Below, piece by piece: positions 1 to 11,824 of a stretch of DNA of 64,000 nucleotides. Source of the DNA: Malaya genurostris (lineage: Eukaryota > Arthropoda > Insecta > Diptera > Culicidae); NCBI RefSeq assembly GCF_030247185.1, contig NC_080572.1, forward strand, positions 9,999,007 to 10,063,006, written 5' to 3'. Position 1 is the stretch's first letter. Every line of letters starts with the position of its first letter. Under the pieces are notes generated by a model that was given only the letters and a program-made list of their open reading frames with translations, was not told the origin of the DNA and ran no database searches. The translations under genes and the position numbers were made by a program.

Positions 1-9
1 TTTTTGTTG

Positions 10-1005
10 TGCACGACAGCTATAGGTGTATTCACTATGAATTTATTACGAGGGCAGAGTCTAATCAAACTACGCTGTTTGGTAACCCATGAGATTGAAA
101 GGCTTAAAGAAATCATAAAAATTGACAATTTCCATCAAAAATAGAAAAAAAAATCATAACAAAATTTGGGATAAGCATGTTGAAATTTTTTTGGGAAAAC
201 CGAATCGAAGAAGACTTGTGTTGCACACCACAGCAAATAGAAATGATTCCTATGTGAGAAATTCAAAATTAACTAAAAACGATCGCAAAAAAACTGAGAA
301 CGACACTCACTCGAGCACCCATCGTGAACCGTCTTTAATAAACACACAAAAGTGAAGCGCCGGTGGCAGACTGCAGACTAAACCATTACTATCATCATTA
401 GCATCAGAAGCAGCTTCAGCGGTTAGACGATATGTACTAGGATGATGTCATTCCCGGCGTTAAAGAGTCATCAAGGTCAGGTAGCCAATGGAACGCTCGA
501 AATCTAGTGAACCAATCACTGCATGTAACAGATGTTTGATTCCAAGTTCAGTTATGTGACATGACAGTGATTAGTAATCAATTAAATACAAGTATGTCGG
601 AACTCAAGTATACAGCAATGCGGAAAACAACGTCATTTAGTTAGTAGTTTGAAACAAATATGTTTATTGGAACTACGATTGAACAGAAAAATTTGATCAA
701 TGCGACAATGTTTGATATTGATTCTCAAGCAATGGCAAATTAATCGTTTCTTCGAGTTAGAACACTAAACAATTGTCAAAAAAGTGATCTCGCTTCACGA
801 CAATGCACCATCACACAAGTCGAAAGGGGCTCGTGATACGCTGGGAAGTCTCGCTAACTCCCCAGAGCTGCCCCCATCTAACTACTACTTCTTTGTCTCG
901 TTAGACCGCACGCTTTCTGAGCCAGCGCTTTTGCTTCAGCTAGATCAACCTCTATGGATGAAAATGTGTACAGACGCAAATATTTAAAAAGAAACACAAA
1001 CAGAA
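10..1005 (+). pseudogene. mariner-type transposase relic
   Basis: Decayed mariner-family transposase. Two pieces are readable. Positions 10-85 translate to a stretch containing IHYEFITR, like the mariner region between the first and second catalytic Asp. Positions 784-987 translate to ISLHDNAPSHKSKGARDTL followed by a degraded PPYSPD-like block (LPPSNYYFF). HDNAPSH carries the second catalytic Asp of mariner transposases (family knowledge). Between them are about 600 bp with stops and no recognisable frame, so the copy is interrupted or heavily mutated. No terminal inverted repeat is visible and the 5' part lies outside the window. It cannot encode an active enzyme. Confidence 0.7.
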
Positions 1006-1199
1006 ACAGTATTGAAATTATTCGAACTAAGTGTAGTTCAACGGAAGATTAATTCGACTATATTTCTATTTCCATCGATATTCAGCTTACACGTCGAATT
1101 TGTGATTCCTAAATCAATGTCATGGTACCAAAGATATTTCGGTTCACTCGCTGCAGATTTAATTTGCGAGTCAATGGATGTTAATCCATCGTAACAATG

Positions 1200-3885
1200 T
1201 AACAACGTAAAATGTTGCAGCTAAACTTCATACTTTTCATATCTCATGTATTTCTCTTCAAATCCACCGTTATCCCCACGAAAAATTTTGTATTGTATTA
1301 TTCAGATATGTAAGAATTTACCAAGTTGCTCGAATCAACCTTAACAAACGAAGATGAGAAAGTTAATCAAAATTTACACAATCAATTAACTAACTACGAT
1401 GTAGAAAACTTCATTAGTAAACCAAACCCCTAACTGATAATGAGCGAACCGGCTCACAAAGACTGGAACTGTCGCCTTTCAGATGGTACTATGTGAACAA
1501 GCATCTCGTAAATGAAACACAAAAATGTAAACTTTACGAAATGGCTACCGATACTGCTTGTTTTATTTGTTTAGTTAGACGATAGTTTGATTTCCTAAAC
1601 CAATGAAATAGTATTTTAATAGTTAAAAGGGAAAATTTCGATTCTTACAATATATAAGGACTTATGGAAGAAATATGACCAACACCCTGGATGATGCACA
1701 TGTCTAACTACGTGTATGAACCGATGAAGATGCGAAGAAGATAACCGAAGATGATGAAGATAACCGAGGTCAAATGCTAGTGAGAAGAATGATGTCATTT
1801 TTATAGCACAGAGTAGTTTTTCATTGGAAATATAACGCTTAATGGCCAGATTGAGATGTGTCTAGTGAATTCGTTACAATCATTGAAGCATAATTTTCTC
1901 TTGCACATTATTTGCACACACACAAAATATCACTCATGAAAATTTCGTATAATTATTCACATTCCGACATTAAATGACAAAGAACTGCGACAAGAGTCTC
2001 TGTTGCAAATATTATTTTACATTATGGGAATGAAATTTTTTTTTGCGGTACTGAATGAATTAGGTTTCGCCCAATTGCCCCTATCATTGACATATTTAAA
2101 GCGTAAAATGTTATGTAAAATAATTTCTCGGTTCTTTAATTTTCGATCTATTCTTAACAACTTCTAAGTGCACTTTTCAAATTGCAATCTCACTGATTGA
2201 AAAATAAATTATCTCAATAAAGTTCCACGCTTATATTTATTTTCACTTTAGATACCAATTCAAATCATCAACTCTCGTGTAAATTTTATCAAGTTTATGG
2301 GCATATATCGAATAACTTAAGAAAAAATTAAACTCCTTTATCTTTGTATTCTTTTATCTTTCAGTTCCAACAAAAAACTGCTTTGATCAACCCTGTGGTT
2401 TGATAATGGTTTTCTCAGAAACATACTATGGAATGTTTCAAATGACGTGCACCTGACTCTGGTATGAAAACATTAAGAAGTTATTTTTTAATATTCTAGG
2501 TACTGGAACACAAACAAGTCGAATTTATTGGATTGGATTTTCGATGGAAATCAAGTAGATAAGCGAAGAGTGGAACACACATATTGAGCAGTTTCATCTT
2601 TTCGTAAATTTTGTTAATCAAATGTTCCACGTGATTTTTATGCAACGAAAAGGATCATGCACAACTAGTTCTAAACTTTCAGTCTGTCAAAAATTCCTCG
2701 AACGTATTCAGCATCAAAAAAGTGAATTATTTAAGATGCTTTGGAACTTGTGAATGCTTAGGATAGGCAAGCACATTTTTCGTGCACTTCAATTCGATTC
2801 TACTTATTTATATGTATGTATGCTAACAAAATTTGCCTTTTATTTCTCGGATAACTTGAATTCTATCAAGGCCATCGTCCAAGTACCATGCGCGCGGGTG
2901 ATTTTAGGAAATTTTCGATGGAAATTTTGAAAAATTTGCCAAAATCAAAAACATACAGACCTTTGAAATACTTTTATCTATCTACAGGGTGAAAATGACT
3001 GGAAAATTCGGAGGATTTTCCGAGTCTTATCCAAAATAGCTCTGAAAAATGAGTGTTTTGTGATCTTTCACAATTATCTGGAAAAATGATGCGATGACAT
3101 AATTTTTTTTTTCAAATAAACCTTCTGATGGCTACAAAGATTACATTCGGACACATTTTTGGAAAACCTTTTCACGCTTTTTATAGAAAATCCACGAATT
3201 TCTAATATTTCAACGAAATCGGTTATATGAAATTCGTTGATTTTTTTGAATTTTCGTTGTTCGAAAGCTTTTATTAGGTCATAGCTTCCATACGAGCCTG
3301 CAGTTGTCGAAATTAATTTAGGCAGTAACCAATTTAGACAATTTAAGGTACATTTGAAATCTACTATTGAATCAATTATCAAGTTCGAATGACATAATAG
3401 TATATAGTAGAACTATATAGTGTTACCGACTTCTTTTCGTGTTTTCTTCTATTCGTTCAATTTTCTCGAAACGAACAAAACCGATTTCAACAATCTTTGA
3501 CTAGTTGATTAAGTTCGGAAGGCTCATGGTGAACATTCAGTTCGGAAGGCTCAGGTTCCGAGTATAATCGTGAAAATGACGAATATCTCTGTTTCAGTGT
3601 ACTTAAGCAAGAGTACTCAAAGTTAAGTAAAATAACGCGAAATTTGTTTAGTATGTTCGCATCGGAATTGCATTTCGGTGCAATAATAATTTGTGTTAAA
3701 CTTTACGTTTGATTTGAAGCTCATACGAAAAATAAAAGTAAACTGAGTGCATTATTTGCACTTACGACAAATTTCATTATTTTTTCAACTAAACCGCTGA
3801 GTGATCATCACTATTGTGACGAAATAGCTTCGAATTTCATATGCTGACAACTAAAAACGGCTCTTGCATTACATAACCATGGTCC
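1200..3885. other. no supportable gene
   Basis: AT-rich sequence without a convincing coding frame. A 102-codon open frame on the minus strand (3074-3382) has no recognised motif, and no homologous repeat elsewhere in the window was noticed. Confidence 0.5.
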
Positions 3886-3889
3886 GGTG

Positions 3890-4294
3890 TAGAGATGGAT
3901 AATTCGTTCGGTTCAAAGGAACTAATTGTTCTGGAAGTTCATTGTTGAAGAACGATAGTTCTCTAATCTTTTGAGAAGAAATAATAGTGATTTAATGCTA
4001 TAAAAAGTGTAATAATAACTGTATATTTCAAAACGGTTGTAGTTTTTGGGAATACAGTAGAATTGTATATATTTAACGATGTCTGTGAAAGATTACAAAC
4101 GTAAACGATTGCTGCATTAAATACATGCAAGAAAGTCTCTGCATTCATCAAGAGTTCGTTTCCAAAGGAATATAATTATTTGCTCTCGTATAGTTTTTAC
4201 AGAAACAGTCAACATTTCTAAAGAACGAATGAATGGTTCAGAAAAACTAGGATTTTCGGTTTTTCTTTTAAATGAACTGTTTTGCCCATTTCTA
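3890..4294. mobile_element. hAT-like MITE (TIR TAGAGATGG)
   Basis: Non-coding 405-bp element. Its left end TAGAGATGGATAATTCGTTC and right end (reading inward from the right, TAGAAATGGGCAAAACAGTTC in part) match the ends of the larger element at 44150-45629, whose 8-bp TSD marks it as hAT-like. Here the flanking duplication is poorly preserved (GTCCGGTG against GTTTGGTT), so this copy is older. A SINE begins directly at its right edge. Confidence 0.6.
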
Positions 4295-4500
4295 GTTTGG
4301 TTGTTCGATGCACGTGGTTCGATGGACGCTGGCCTGACAAGTCAGCTGTAATATGTAGTAGCTCTTAGATGTGAAGATTCTTAGTGTCAAGAGGATTGTA
4401 GCGCTGGTCATGCAATGGTACTGTACACTAAAAGTCGACTGCAAAGTCAGCTGAAAGAAAAAGGTTAATTTCCTCAAAAGGAACATAATATCAAGAGTTT
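4295..4500 (+). mobile_element. tRNA-derived SINE, degenerate copy
   Basis: Shares landmarks in order with the better copy at 37680-37875: the tRNA-like segment ending ACAAGTCAG, then GATTCTTAGTGTCA, GTACTGTACACTAAAA, CTGCAAAGTCAG, and a 3' end CTCAAAAGGAACATAATATC. The B-box region is degraded, so it is probably transcriptionally dead. Orientation is plus, judged from the tRNA-like head. Confidence 0.6.
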
Positions 4501-5150
4501 TTGTAGTATTAATTCAAAGTAATATTGATCATATAAAGAGTAGCTCGAAAAGTTTTCATTTACTGAACAATAAAACCTTATCACTAATTTTAAACGCATC
4601 ATCGTTCAGGATTTATTTCCCGATTCTTTGATTTCTTGAGTAACCCATCAAAATACTTACATTTGGCCCCTCCTTTAGTCACACAGTTTGGAATGCATTA
4701 GAGTGAACAACAAAGAGATACGCAATTGTTAATGAAGTATTGGTACAGTAACACACGATCGTTTAGAACCACGACCATGGAGAAATAATAATGTAGCTGT
4801 CTGATGATAGTAGGCGATGATACATTCGACCGTGACAACGCCTTGGCATTCGATCGAAATGGTTGAATTGAGTGATTTGAAGTTATCTTTTATTTTCAAA
4901 ATTTATAATAAACAAGGCGACATTGAAGTAGTTCCGGTTGAAACTAAACAAAAATTAAATATAAAAATCGAAAGCAGAAGCTAAATGACCAAATTATTTT
5001 TTTTTTCAGTTTACGTGAGAAACCGCAAAGCTCGAGAACGTATAAAAATGATGCGTAGTTTAAACTGGATAAACATGATGGAGAACGTACGTAGCTAGAA
5101 TGGAACTATCAGCGATGAAAATCGATACTGAAACCGTGAACATAAAACAT

Positions 5151-5363
5151 TCAAAATTCGGTTGTTTCCAATGCAATTCTTAGGTACATACCCGCAAATC
5201 CGCCAAACATTGCAGTTATATCTAGCAGTACTTTCTGAGGGTGATTTGACTGTGTGACTTTTAGTAAGGAATTCAATCGATTGAACCGAGGCGCCTGCTG
5301 TCTGGCCACCGACGATGACCAACTTTTTCTTCTCCAGAGAAATCCCGATAATGGTACTGCCAC
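5151..5363 (-). CDS. unassigned open frame, possible small membrane-protein exon
   Basis: Open frame of about 70 codons whose first codon is GTG, not ATG, with stops just upstream. If real it is an exon preceded by an acceptor (the sequence reads GTGCAG just before it). The translation has an Arg-rich segment (WRRKSWSSSVARQQAPRF) followed by a hydrophobic stretch (LLDITAMFGGFAGMYLRIAL), which would suit a small mitochondrial inner-membrane protein. No family is recognised and a second long frame overlaps it on the same strand, so chance is a serious alternative. Confidence 0.18.
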   Translation of the reverse strand: MAVPLSGFLWRRKSWSSSVARQQAPRFNRLNSLLKVTQSNHPQKVLLDITAMFGGFAGMYLRIALETTEF

Positions 5364-5544
5364 TGCACTCCTTCACAACCCTTATAAACCACAAAGGAGG
5401 AATGATCTCACTTTTCGGCTAAAACGGATTACTACCACCACTTCTTCTATTCCTACGCCAACACTATATTCCGCACTGCGTCACACACTGCTACAACGCT
5501 GTCTGCCACAGCCGACATGGAAAACACGAAACCAGCACCGTTGA

Positions 5545-6245
5545 AGTGATTCACGATACTGCGTTTGCTACTGAACTGAAGCTCCGATTGTCGCTGATTG
5601 AACAGCTGGTGAATGTCATCAGCACAGAGAGGATTCTACGGATCATGAACAAGAGAGCAGATCAACCAGGAATTTCAGCACCTATGTAGTAACGATATAT
5701 CATTGAATCCATTAAATTCCGTTGAATGACGCCGGTTGAGAGGAATGTTCATCGAAACACTACTCTCACGAGAAACATGCGCTCCCGTTTCGTTTTGTTT
5801 CGTCGATTCTGGTGAGATTTCGCGCGCCTTGTGTCGATGCCACGAAGGTCGAATTTAGTGGGAACATAATTCTGGTGCGCAATACAACAACATTTTATTG
5901 TTGAAAACAAATAGATATGTAAGTTTATAAGTTATTCTAGGTTACAAAAAGAAGTATAAAGACATTAGGAGTGCGAAACATACTAAAATAAAAAATCGCC
6001 TTCCATACAGCCTACCTACCCAAGTAACCACAAGCATTGAGTAGTAACAATAAACAAGCATCAAATCTATACAAATATGACACAAATGTCGTATGTAAAC
6101 GCATAGAAGCACTGCAGTGAAGTAGCATTATAATAAGCTTAATATGACCGTATAGCGCTAATAATAAAAAAAGAATAAACACTATCAGTTGTATCCTGTG
6201 AATATTTATTTAGTACTATAATAAATTTAACACGATGCTATTATC
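5545..6245. other. no gene; contains a shared repeat end
   Basis: No coding frame. The motif ACCCAAGTAACCACAAGCAT at about 6018 recurs almost unchanged at about 19682 (ACCCAAGTAACCACGATGCAT), suggesting the end of an unidentified dispersed element. Confidence 0.4.
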
Positions 6246-6246
6246 A

Positions 6247-6618
6247 CATGGGCTGAAAAGTCCCGGACCCAACAAATAGAACACGATTTTTTGGCTCAAA
6301 ATTAACTTTATTTATCGACGTAATCTCCATCAAGAGACGCAGTCACTCCAGCGCCGCTCTAACATTTCAATACCACTTTCGTAGAACGATTTATCTTTTG
6401 CCTCAAAATAGGACTCACTTTCAGCGATAACCTCTTAATTCGTGCGAAATTTCTTACCGGTGGGCATTTTTTCCAGATCTGCGAACAGCTTGTAGTTGCT
6501 GGGAGTCAAATCTGGCGATACGGTGGATGTGGGAGAAATTCGAATTTCAATTCATGTAGTTTTGCCAATGTTTTGATTGATTTGTGATACGATGCGTTGT
6601 TTTGGCGTAGCAAAATTT
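6247..6618 (-). pseudogene. mariner transposase C-terminal relic
   Basis: The minus strand carries degraded mariner transposase C-terminus: an NNASYHKS-like block (normally HDNAPAHTS), KLHELKFEFLPHPPY (the PHPPYSPDLAPSDY signature), and a terminal LDGDYVDK, followed by a probable 3' terminal repeat beginning TGGGCTGAAAAGTCCCGGAC on the plus strand. Several stops and a frameshift separate these blocks, so it is dead. The N-terminal two thirds are absent; at about 6618 the sequence passes into repeat family Z, which appears to have inserted there. Confidence 0.75.
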
Positions 6619-6985
6619 TTTGGCTTTAAAAATGTCTTAAGGTCAAACCGCATTCGGCCGACATTGCCATCGCCGATCTTTTTTTCGCTCTTCGGTTATG
6701 GCTAAGCTGCCAGCGTGCGCATGTATAGGTACGCCGGACCCGACATAAAATTCATATCTTTGGCAACGATATTCCTCACCGAGCTTTTCGCACCGTAGCA
6801 ACTGTGTCGGGTCCGGCGTACCTATACATGCGCACGCACTTAGCTCAGCCATAGCCGAAGCAGAGAAAAAGTCAACGCCGGAGAGCTCGGATCGGTCGAA
6901 TGCGGAGAGCCCTTTACTCTTCACTATACGGGGCCGGAGGTCAATTAAAAGTTTCAAAAATAGCCGCGTAACCTTTTTTTATTTA
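6619..6985. repeat. repeat family Z, copy 1, left end
   Basis: Left end of a repeat seen again at 9256. Both copies start GGC(T/A)TTAAAAATG next to a run of T. Both continue with the block ACGGGGCCGG, TCAATTAAAAGTTTCAAAA and ATAGCCGCGTAACCTTTTT. Copy 1 is interrupted by the foldback MITE at 6640-6913, and its continuation lies at 12868-13400 beyond a LINE. Confidence 0.6.
6640..6913. mobile_element. foldback MITE, PIF/Harbinger-like (TTA TSD)
   Basis: A 274-bp palindromic element flanked by TTA on both sides (6637-6639 and 6914-6916). The arms of roughly 100 bp begin AGGTCAAACCGCATTCGGCC and, from the other end, AGGGCTCTCCGCATTCGACC, and stay complementary through the shared core TGCGCATGTATAGGTACGCC. 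The loop is about 65 bp. A 3-bp TTA duplication is characteristic of PIF/Harbinger (family knowledge). No coding capacity. It interrupts repeat Z. Confidence 0.75.
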
Positions 6986-8392
6986 GGGCAACGGCTCCCT
7001 ATTTCATCTGAGCTCCTATTTCCATCTCATCCCTTCACCTCATTACTTTGAACATGAATAATATTCTAAAACCTACCTGAACCAAACTGTGAAATGTTTT
7101 AAAATGATTATGAAAGCTGTTGTCACACTTTCCTATTGAAAGAAATGGTTTTAAGTTCTTCGTGTATCGTTTTTTTCATTTAAAATAAACTCATTTTTCA
7201 ATTTAGGACACATTTTCGTCTCAAGATTTACAGTTCGTCATGTTTCTGATTATCTACTAATCGATTCGTCTCAAAACATGATCACTTTTTCGCACAATTA
7301 CACTACCATTGAATGCTGGATGGCTTCATAATTAGTAATGTTCACTTGCCACTTGTTTAATTAACGATTTAAAACTTCAAGAATTACCCGACAAACAATA
7401 AAAGTCTTTAAAAATATGAGATGAAAGTTTTTCACTTAGTTCACTTGATTGCGCTTTGTTTTCATCTCATTTGGTTTCGCAAAGTTGCCAAGTTATCTCA
7501 TATTGTTACAAAAAATAAATTGTTTTTCTTCTTCAAATTATTACCAAAAAGTATGTTTTTGGTATCCGTGACATTAGTTTAATTATATTATTGATATTAA
7601 TATTTAAATAAAACTGTTTTGGCTTCGAATATTACCAGAAAGAGCGTGTTAAATACTAATGAAATAACCATTGTGGCAAATCTAGTAGCACTGGTTTCAT
7701 TCCGCTATACGCCAACATAACGCTGTGAAGTGTGTGTGTATTTCATCGGCTGTGTACAGAGATGCCAGGTATTTTCATAGAAAATATGTATTACTTTGCA
7801 TAGAAAGTCTATATCTGTTCTATCTGTTTTCACTAATAAAATTATGTTAAAGGATAGTTCTTTAGATCTCCGTAAGTCATTGCCCCATTAATTAGATAAT
7901 TCAACGAGTAAATTTTTTTACCAATAATAATAATGTGGAAAAATCCTGGTGGGTACGGTTGTATCGTTTGAGTTGTATATCTGGCAGCGGTAAGGCAGTC
8001 GGTCACCAGAATGTCTGCAAGCCATATTTTTCCAGCTGGCAGCGTTTAGTCAGCCATCTGGCAGCCATGCGAATGCGGGTGAGAGTGTAATAGTGGAATA
8101 TTTTGTTTTGATTGCTGTCGCCATTGCTAATTTATAGGATGAATAAAAGATCAACGATAGGATGAATAAAAATCCATTGAGATGAAATTAGGAGCAGAGT
8201 AGTGAAAACATCATTAGTGTTTTTAGCTGTTTTATAAATATTAGTTCAATTTTCAAGAAGTGTGAATCAATTTTCAACGTGGAGCAAGGCGAATGAAGCA
8301 GTAATATGAAATAGTTACAGTGATTTTAATGGCTAAATCGGGGTTTGAAGGCGACGTCCTTACAAATGAGATGAAATAGGGAGCCCTTACCC
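6986..8392. mobile_element. 1.4-kb TA-flanked element with 26-bp TIRs
   Basis: Left end GGGCAACGGCTCCCTATTTC and inverted right end GGGTAAGGGCTCCCTATTTC match at about 23 of 26 positions. TA lies on each side, compatible with a Tc1/mariner-type TSD. A second inverted pair (around 7010-7030 and 8180-8198, sharing AGCTCCTATTT) extends the TIRs. No reading frame of note, so it is a non-autonomous element. It has inserted between the Z repeat and the 3' end of a LINE. Confidence 0.65.
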
Positions 8393-8397
8393 TATTT

Positions 8398-9255
8398 ATT
8401 TTTTTTTCGTCAAGCAAATGTAGACTACATATAAATTGCTTACAATGTTCACTTACATACTACGCATTATTTCTACGACAAAGCAGAGATTTGATTTGAT
8501 TTTTTGACATAGTAAGGTCAAGATGTTCGCAGTATTGATTGTAATGGCGCATTATTCGATTGACTGGACTGTATTTTGCATAATTTGTTCTAGTGTTTCT
8601 TTCTAAAAATAATTTCCTGGTGCGTAATTGACGGCTAGGTGTATAAAAATTTAGTTGCGATAATAAAGAAGGTGATTGAATGCGTTGAGAAATAATGTCG
8701 CTGATAAAATAAAGCATTGCAAGGTCGCGGCGTTCTTAAAGTGTTTGTATATTGATGAGCATGCAGCGTGCTTCATATGATGGTAGAGGAAATGCTGTCC
8801 AGTTTAATTTACAAAGTGCATATAAAAGAAATTGTTTTTGAATAGATTCGATGCGTTCTTCGTGAATAATATTATATGGATTCCATACTAGGCTGCAATA
8901 TTCCAAAATAGGTCTGACATATGTAGTGTATAATAATTTTATTGTGTATGGGTCCTGAAAGTTATGACTGAAGCGTTTAATAAAGCCCAGCATGCTATTT
9001 TCTTTATTGATTATGGTATTGTAGTGTTCCACAAAAGTGAGCTTGGAGTCTAAGATTACGCCTAAATCTCTTACAATTTTACATTTTTTCTACAAGTTGA
9101 TTTCCTAGAAGTATGTTTGTGGGTATAGTTTCATTTTTCCTACTGAAAGTTATTGAGTTACATTTTTTTACATTAAGTTGGAGTAGACTTTTGCAGCACC
9201 AAATGTAGAATAGATTGATTTCGTTCTGGAATATTACAGCGTCGTTGATATTTTT
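8398..9255 (-). pseudogene. LINE ORF2, C-terminal part (CR1/Jockey-like)
   Basis: Minus-strand C-terminal part of a non-LTR retrotransposon reverse transcriptase. Readable blocks in order: NINDAVIFQNEINLFYIWC, LQLNVKKCNSITFSRK, VRDLGVILDSKLTF, RPILEYCSLVWNPY, ERIESIQKQFLLYALCKL, YEARCMLINIQTL, then after one stop ERRDLAMLYFISDIISQR and LRTRKLFLERNTRTNYAKY. A T-rich run at 8398-8410 on the plus strand is consistent with a poly(A) tail. It is the 3' half of the element whose catalytic half lies at 11825-12867; repeat Z separates them. In-frame stops show it is inactive. Confidence 0.85.
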
Positions 9256-9610
9256 GGCATTAAAAATGCCTTACTATTCGCTATACGGGGCCGGGTGTCA
9301 ATTAAAAGTTTCAAAAATAGCCGCGTAACCTTTTTGTGTCATAATTTTGAACGTTAATAGCTCAGTCATTTGTTGATGGATTGATATAATTTAACAACCA
9401 ATCGATTCGGAAACTTTTAACTTAAACATGTATAGCAACGTCGTTTCAGTATTTCAATAGCACACTATTGAAAAAATGGTTAGAATTGACCTATGTTTTC
9501 ATCTACCAATCCCAGCTAAGGAAATTGACGTCATTTTCTTGTTCGGCATAGGAGGCTTTGCGTCATGCATAAAGAACACCGCATTGTTATGCGTAGCATG
9601 AAGAGAAATC

Positions 9611-9650
9611 TATAAATATATGCTGCAAATCATTTCTTGATTTCAGTTGA
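9611..9650 (+). promoter_or_regulatory. TATA plus initiator-like motif in Z unit
   Basis: TATAAATATATG begins at 9611 and TTTCAGTTG places an initiator-like A at 9645, 34 bp downstream. The same pair recurs in the unit with TATAAATATATG at 13138 in Z copy 1. A TATA box alone recurs at 10328. Repetition of a spaced core-promoter pair suggests that Z units drive or drove transcription (inference). Confidence 0.35.
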
Positions 9651-9822
9651 TGCTTGACTGTGAATGAAACAAGTAGCTCGTCCAGTGAGGTGATGACTGG
9701 ATTGTATATGCAATCGTTCGTTGGATTGTCGCTTTTGCTAACTCTTCACTGTACGAGGCTGGGTGTCAACTTAAAATAATGCAAAACCTTAACCTTTTTT
9801 CTGTCATAATTTTGAACGCTTA

Positions 9823-10100
9823 GAGCAAATTCAGCAGCTGCAAGATTCATATGGGTGGTCTATAATGTAAATGAAACTGAAACAAACGTATCCCCAGCAA
9901 TCCGTTTTAGTTTTATTTATTCGACCAGTTCTACTGTCAAATTTAAAACTGGTATACATTGCCGTTTTATTTTTTCTATATTTGAAACACAGATAAAACA
10001 CTGCTGGGGCTGCCAGTTTATTTTGTTATAATTTCTAGTTTTAAATTTTAAAACTGACATAAATTATGCATCTAGAACTAGAACACTCCTGAATATGCCC
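9823..10100. mobile_element. PIF/Harbinger-like MITE (TTA TSD)
   Basis: A 278-bp insert in a Z unit, flanked by TTA at 9820-9822 and 10101-10103. The left end GAGCAAATTCAGCAG matches the inverted right end GGGCATATTCAGGAG at 12 of 15 positions. Comparison with uninterrupted Z units (CGCTTAGAACTCAG) shows an exact insertion point. Non-coding. Confidence 0.75.
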
Positions 10101-11824
10101 TTATAACTCAGTCATTTGTTGATGAATTTATATAATTTAACTACCAATCGATTCGAAAATATTTAACTTAAACTTATATGATAACGACATTAAATTATTT
10201 TAATTGCATACCATTGAAAAATTGGATTGAGTTGACCTATGTTTTCACGAGCCAATGACAGTCTCAGTGAATGATGTCAAACTCTCGTCCGATTTGCTTA
10301 GTATGAACTATAGCACAAAAGGGAATCTATAAATATATGCCCGAATACATTTCTGCTTTAGTTTACCCATGGCTTATCTTGATTCTCCGGTAACTAGCAG
10401 GCCAACTTAGAATTATCGGCGATAGATTTTTCGAACCTAATTTGAAGCGCTTGTATCTCTGTGATTTATTGATAAATTTTCCTCATTTAACTTGATTCGA
10501 AAAAGTTTAAAAATGTTTTAATTTGTCAACGGGTAGTTTGCATACTGAAATCTCCATTTACATACGAACAACACGGTGGCGCGCAAATAAATTCAGTATA
10601 AAGTTGTGTTACGATGATAATCATAGATAATTATTTTGCATTAAATGTGGCTAAACACAAAGACCTATCTCTCAGCATAATCCCTCAGACCCTATTATTA
10701 AACCAAACAATAATCGTGTAACCTAATTGAATAGTTAGAAATTGATTTATTCGTATAAAGCATAACATTTTGTTCGAATCTTGCTTCCAAGAATCTTATA
10801 GAAGAGATCCAGACTAAGTGTAGCAAAAATAATGCAATGCAAATCGTTATGCAGTATCGATTTGAACAAGTTGTTGTCCCGCCAGGAATAAAACGCTTCA
10901 AAAGCTTCGGAACTTAGTACAAATGAGTTGCACAGACTCACATATACAGAATTATCAGATGCAATAAAGTACAGTATTAGAGATAAACTCAAGACAAGCT
11001 GATTTGCGATTTTACATGTATAATTTGAATCCTTACTAAACTCGGGTTACCGCCAGTTTCAGTTAAATTATCATTTACATCAAAACAACAAGTGTCTTAT
11101 CACTACATGGGTTGTAACAATGACAATGTTCGTTCATGTATTAATAAAATCAAGTTACAATATGAACAAAATTAAGGATTTTGGTTGCGTATGCATTGGT
11201 TCCTTAATATGCAAAAGTGAAAATCAATCAAAGTAACAAAATATGTTCTGCGGACTGTGTCACATATTTTCTTCCTTGTATTGCTGCCATTCTATGTTCA
11301 GACACTTTCCGAAGATTATCGATGCTTTTTAACGAAGGATCATTAAAATTACACTATTACTGAGTTTATTGGTTGACGGTTATTCAAATTTTTCACATCC
11401 ACATTTTTCGATCAAAATATTTAAAGTCATCTCTAATCGCTGTTTATAAAATGATTAAGTTTGTACGTTCTCTGTCTTGAAAATTATTATGATATAAAAT
11501 CGTTTCATTTGTCCAGATTTATAATTTGTGCTTGTTCGTATCCAAAATTGATCTTTTAAGTACCTTTGAAATCATCATAATTGACTTTCATTTAAAGGAT
11601 ATTTTCCAAAAATTTTCAAATGTAAAAATTTATTGAAGGCATCAAAATAGAGTAGAATCAATTGTTCTGAAAGAATCAAATTGTAAGTAAGAGTAAGTTT
11701 GTAATTTGTGACTTTTAGTGCATCCATCATCATCTTTATTTTTGTATTTATTATGGGTACCTAAGAATTATTTCATTTTTAATGTAATCGTGATCGGTCG
11801 TGTCTTGCATACAACCCTCTAATG

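Larger units (their letters stand above)
9256..11824. repeat. repeat family Z, copy 2, tandem promoter-like units
   Basis: This 2.6-kb block interrupts the LINE exactly inside its reverse-transcriptase frame. It contains at least three diverged tandem units: 9282-9738, 9739 to about 10398, and a weaker one from about 10440. Each unit has TGTCATAATTTTGAACG, CAGTCATTTGTTGATG and CAATCGATTCG-type blocks and ends near a CTATAAATATATGC box. Both ends abut T runs, so retroposition is possible. Positions 10600-11824 show no gene. The superfamily is not recognised. Confidence 0.55.

Noticed and set aside
3074..3382. 102-codon open frame on the minus strand
   Set aside because: No recognised motif, low-complexity AT-rich codons and no supporting neighbours; such lengths are common by chance here.
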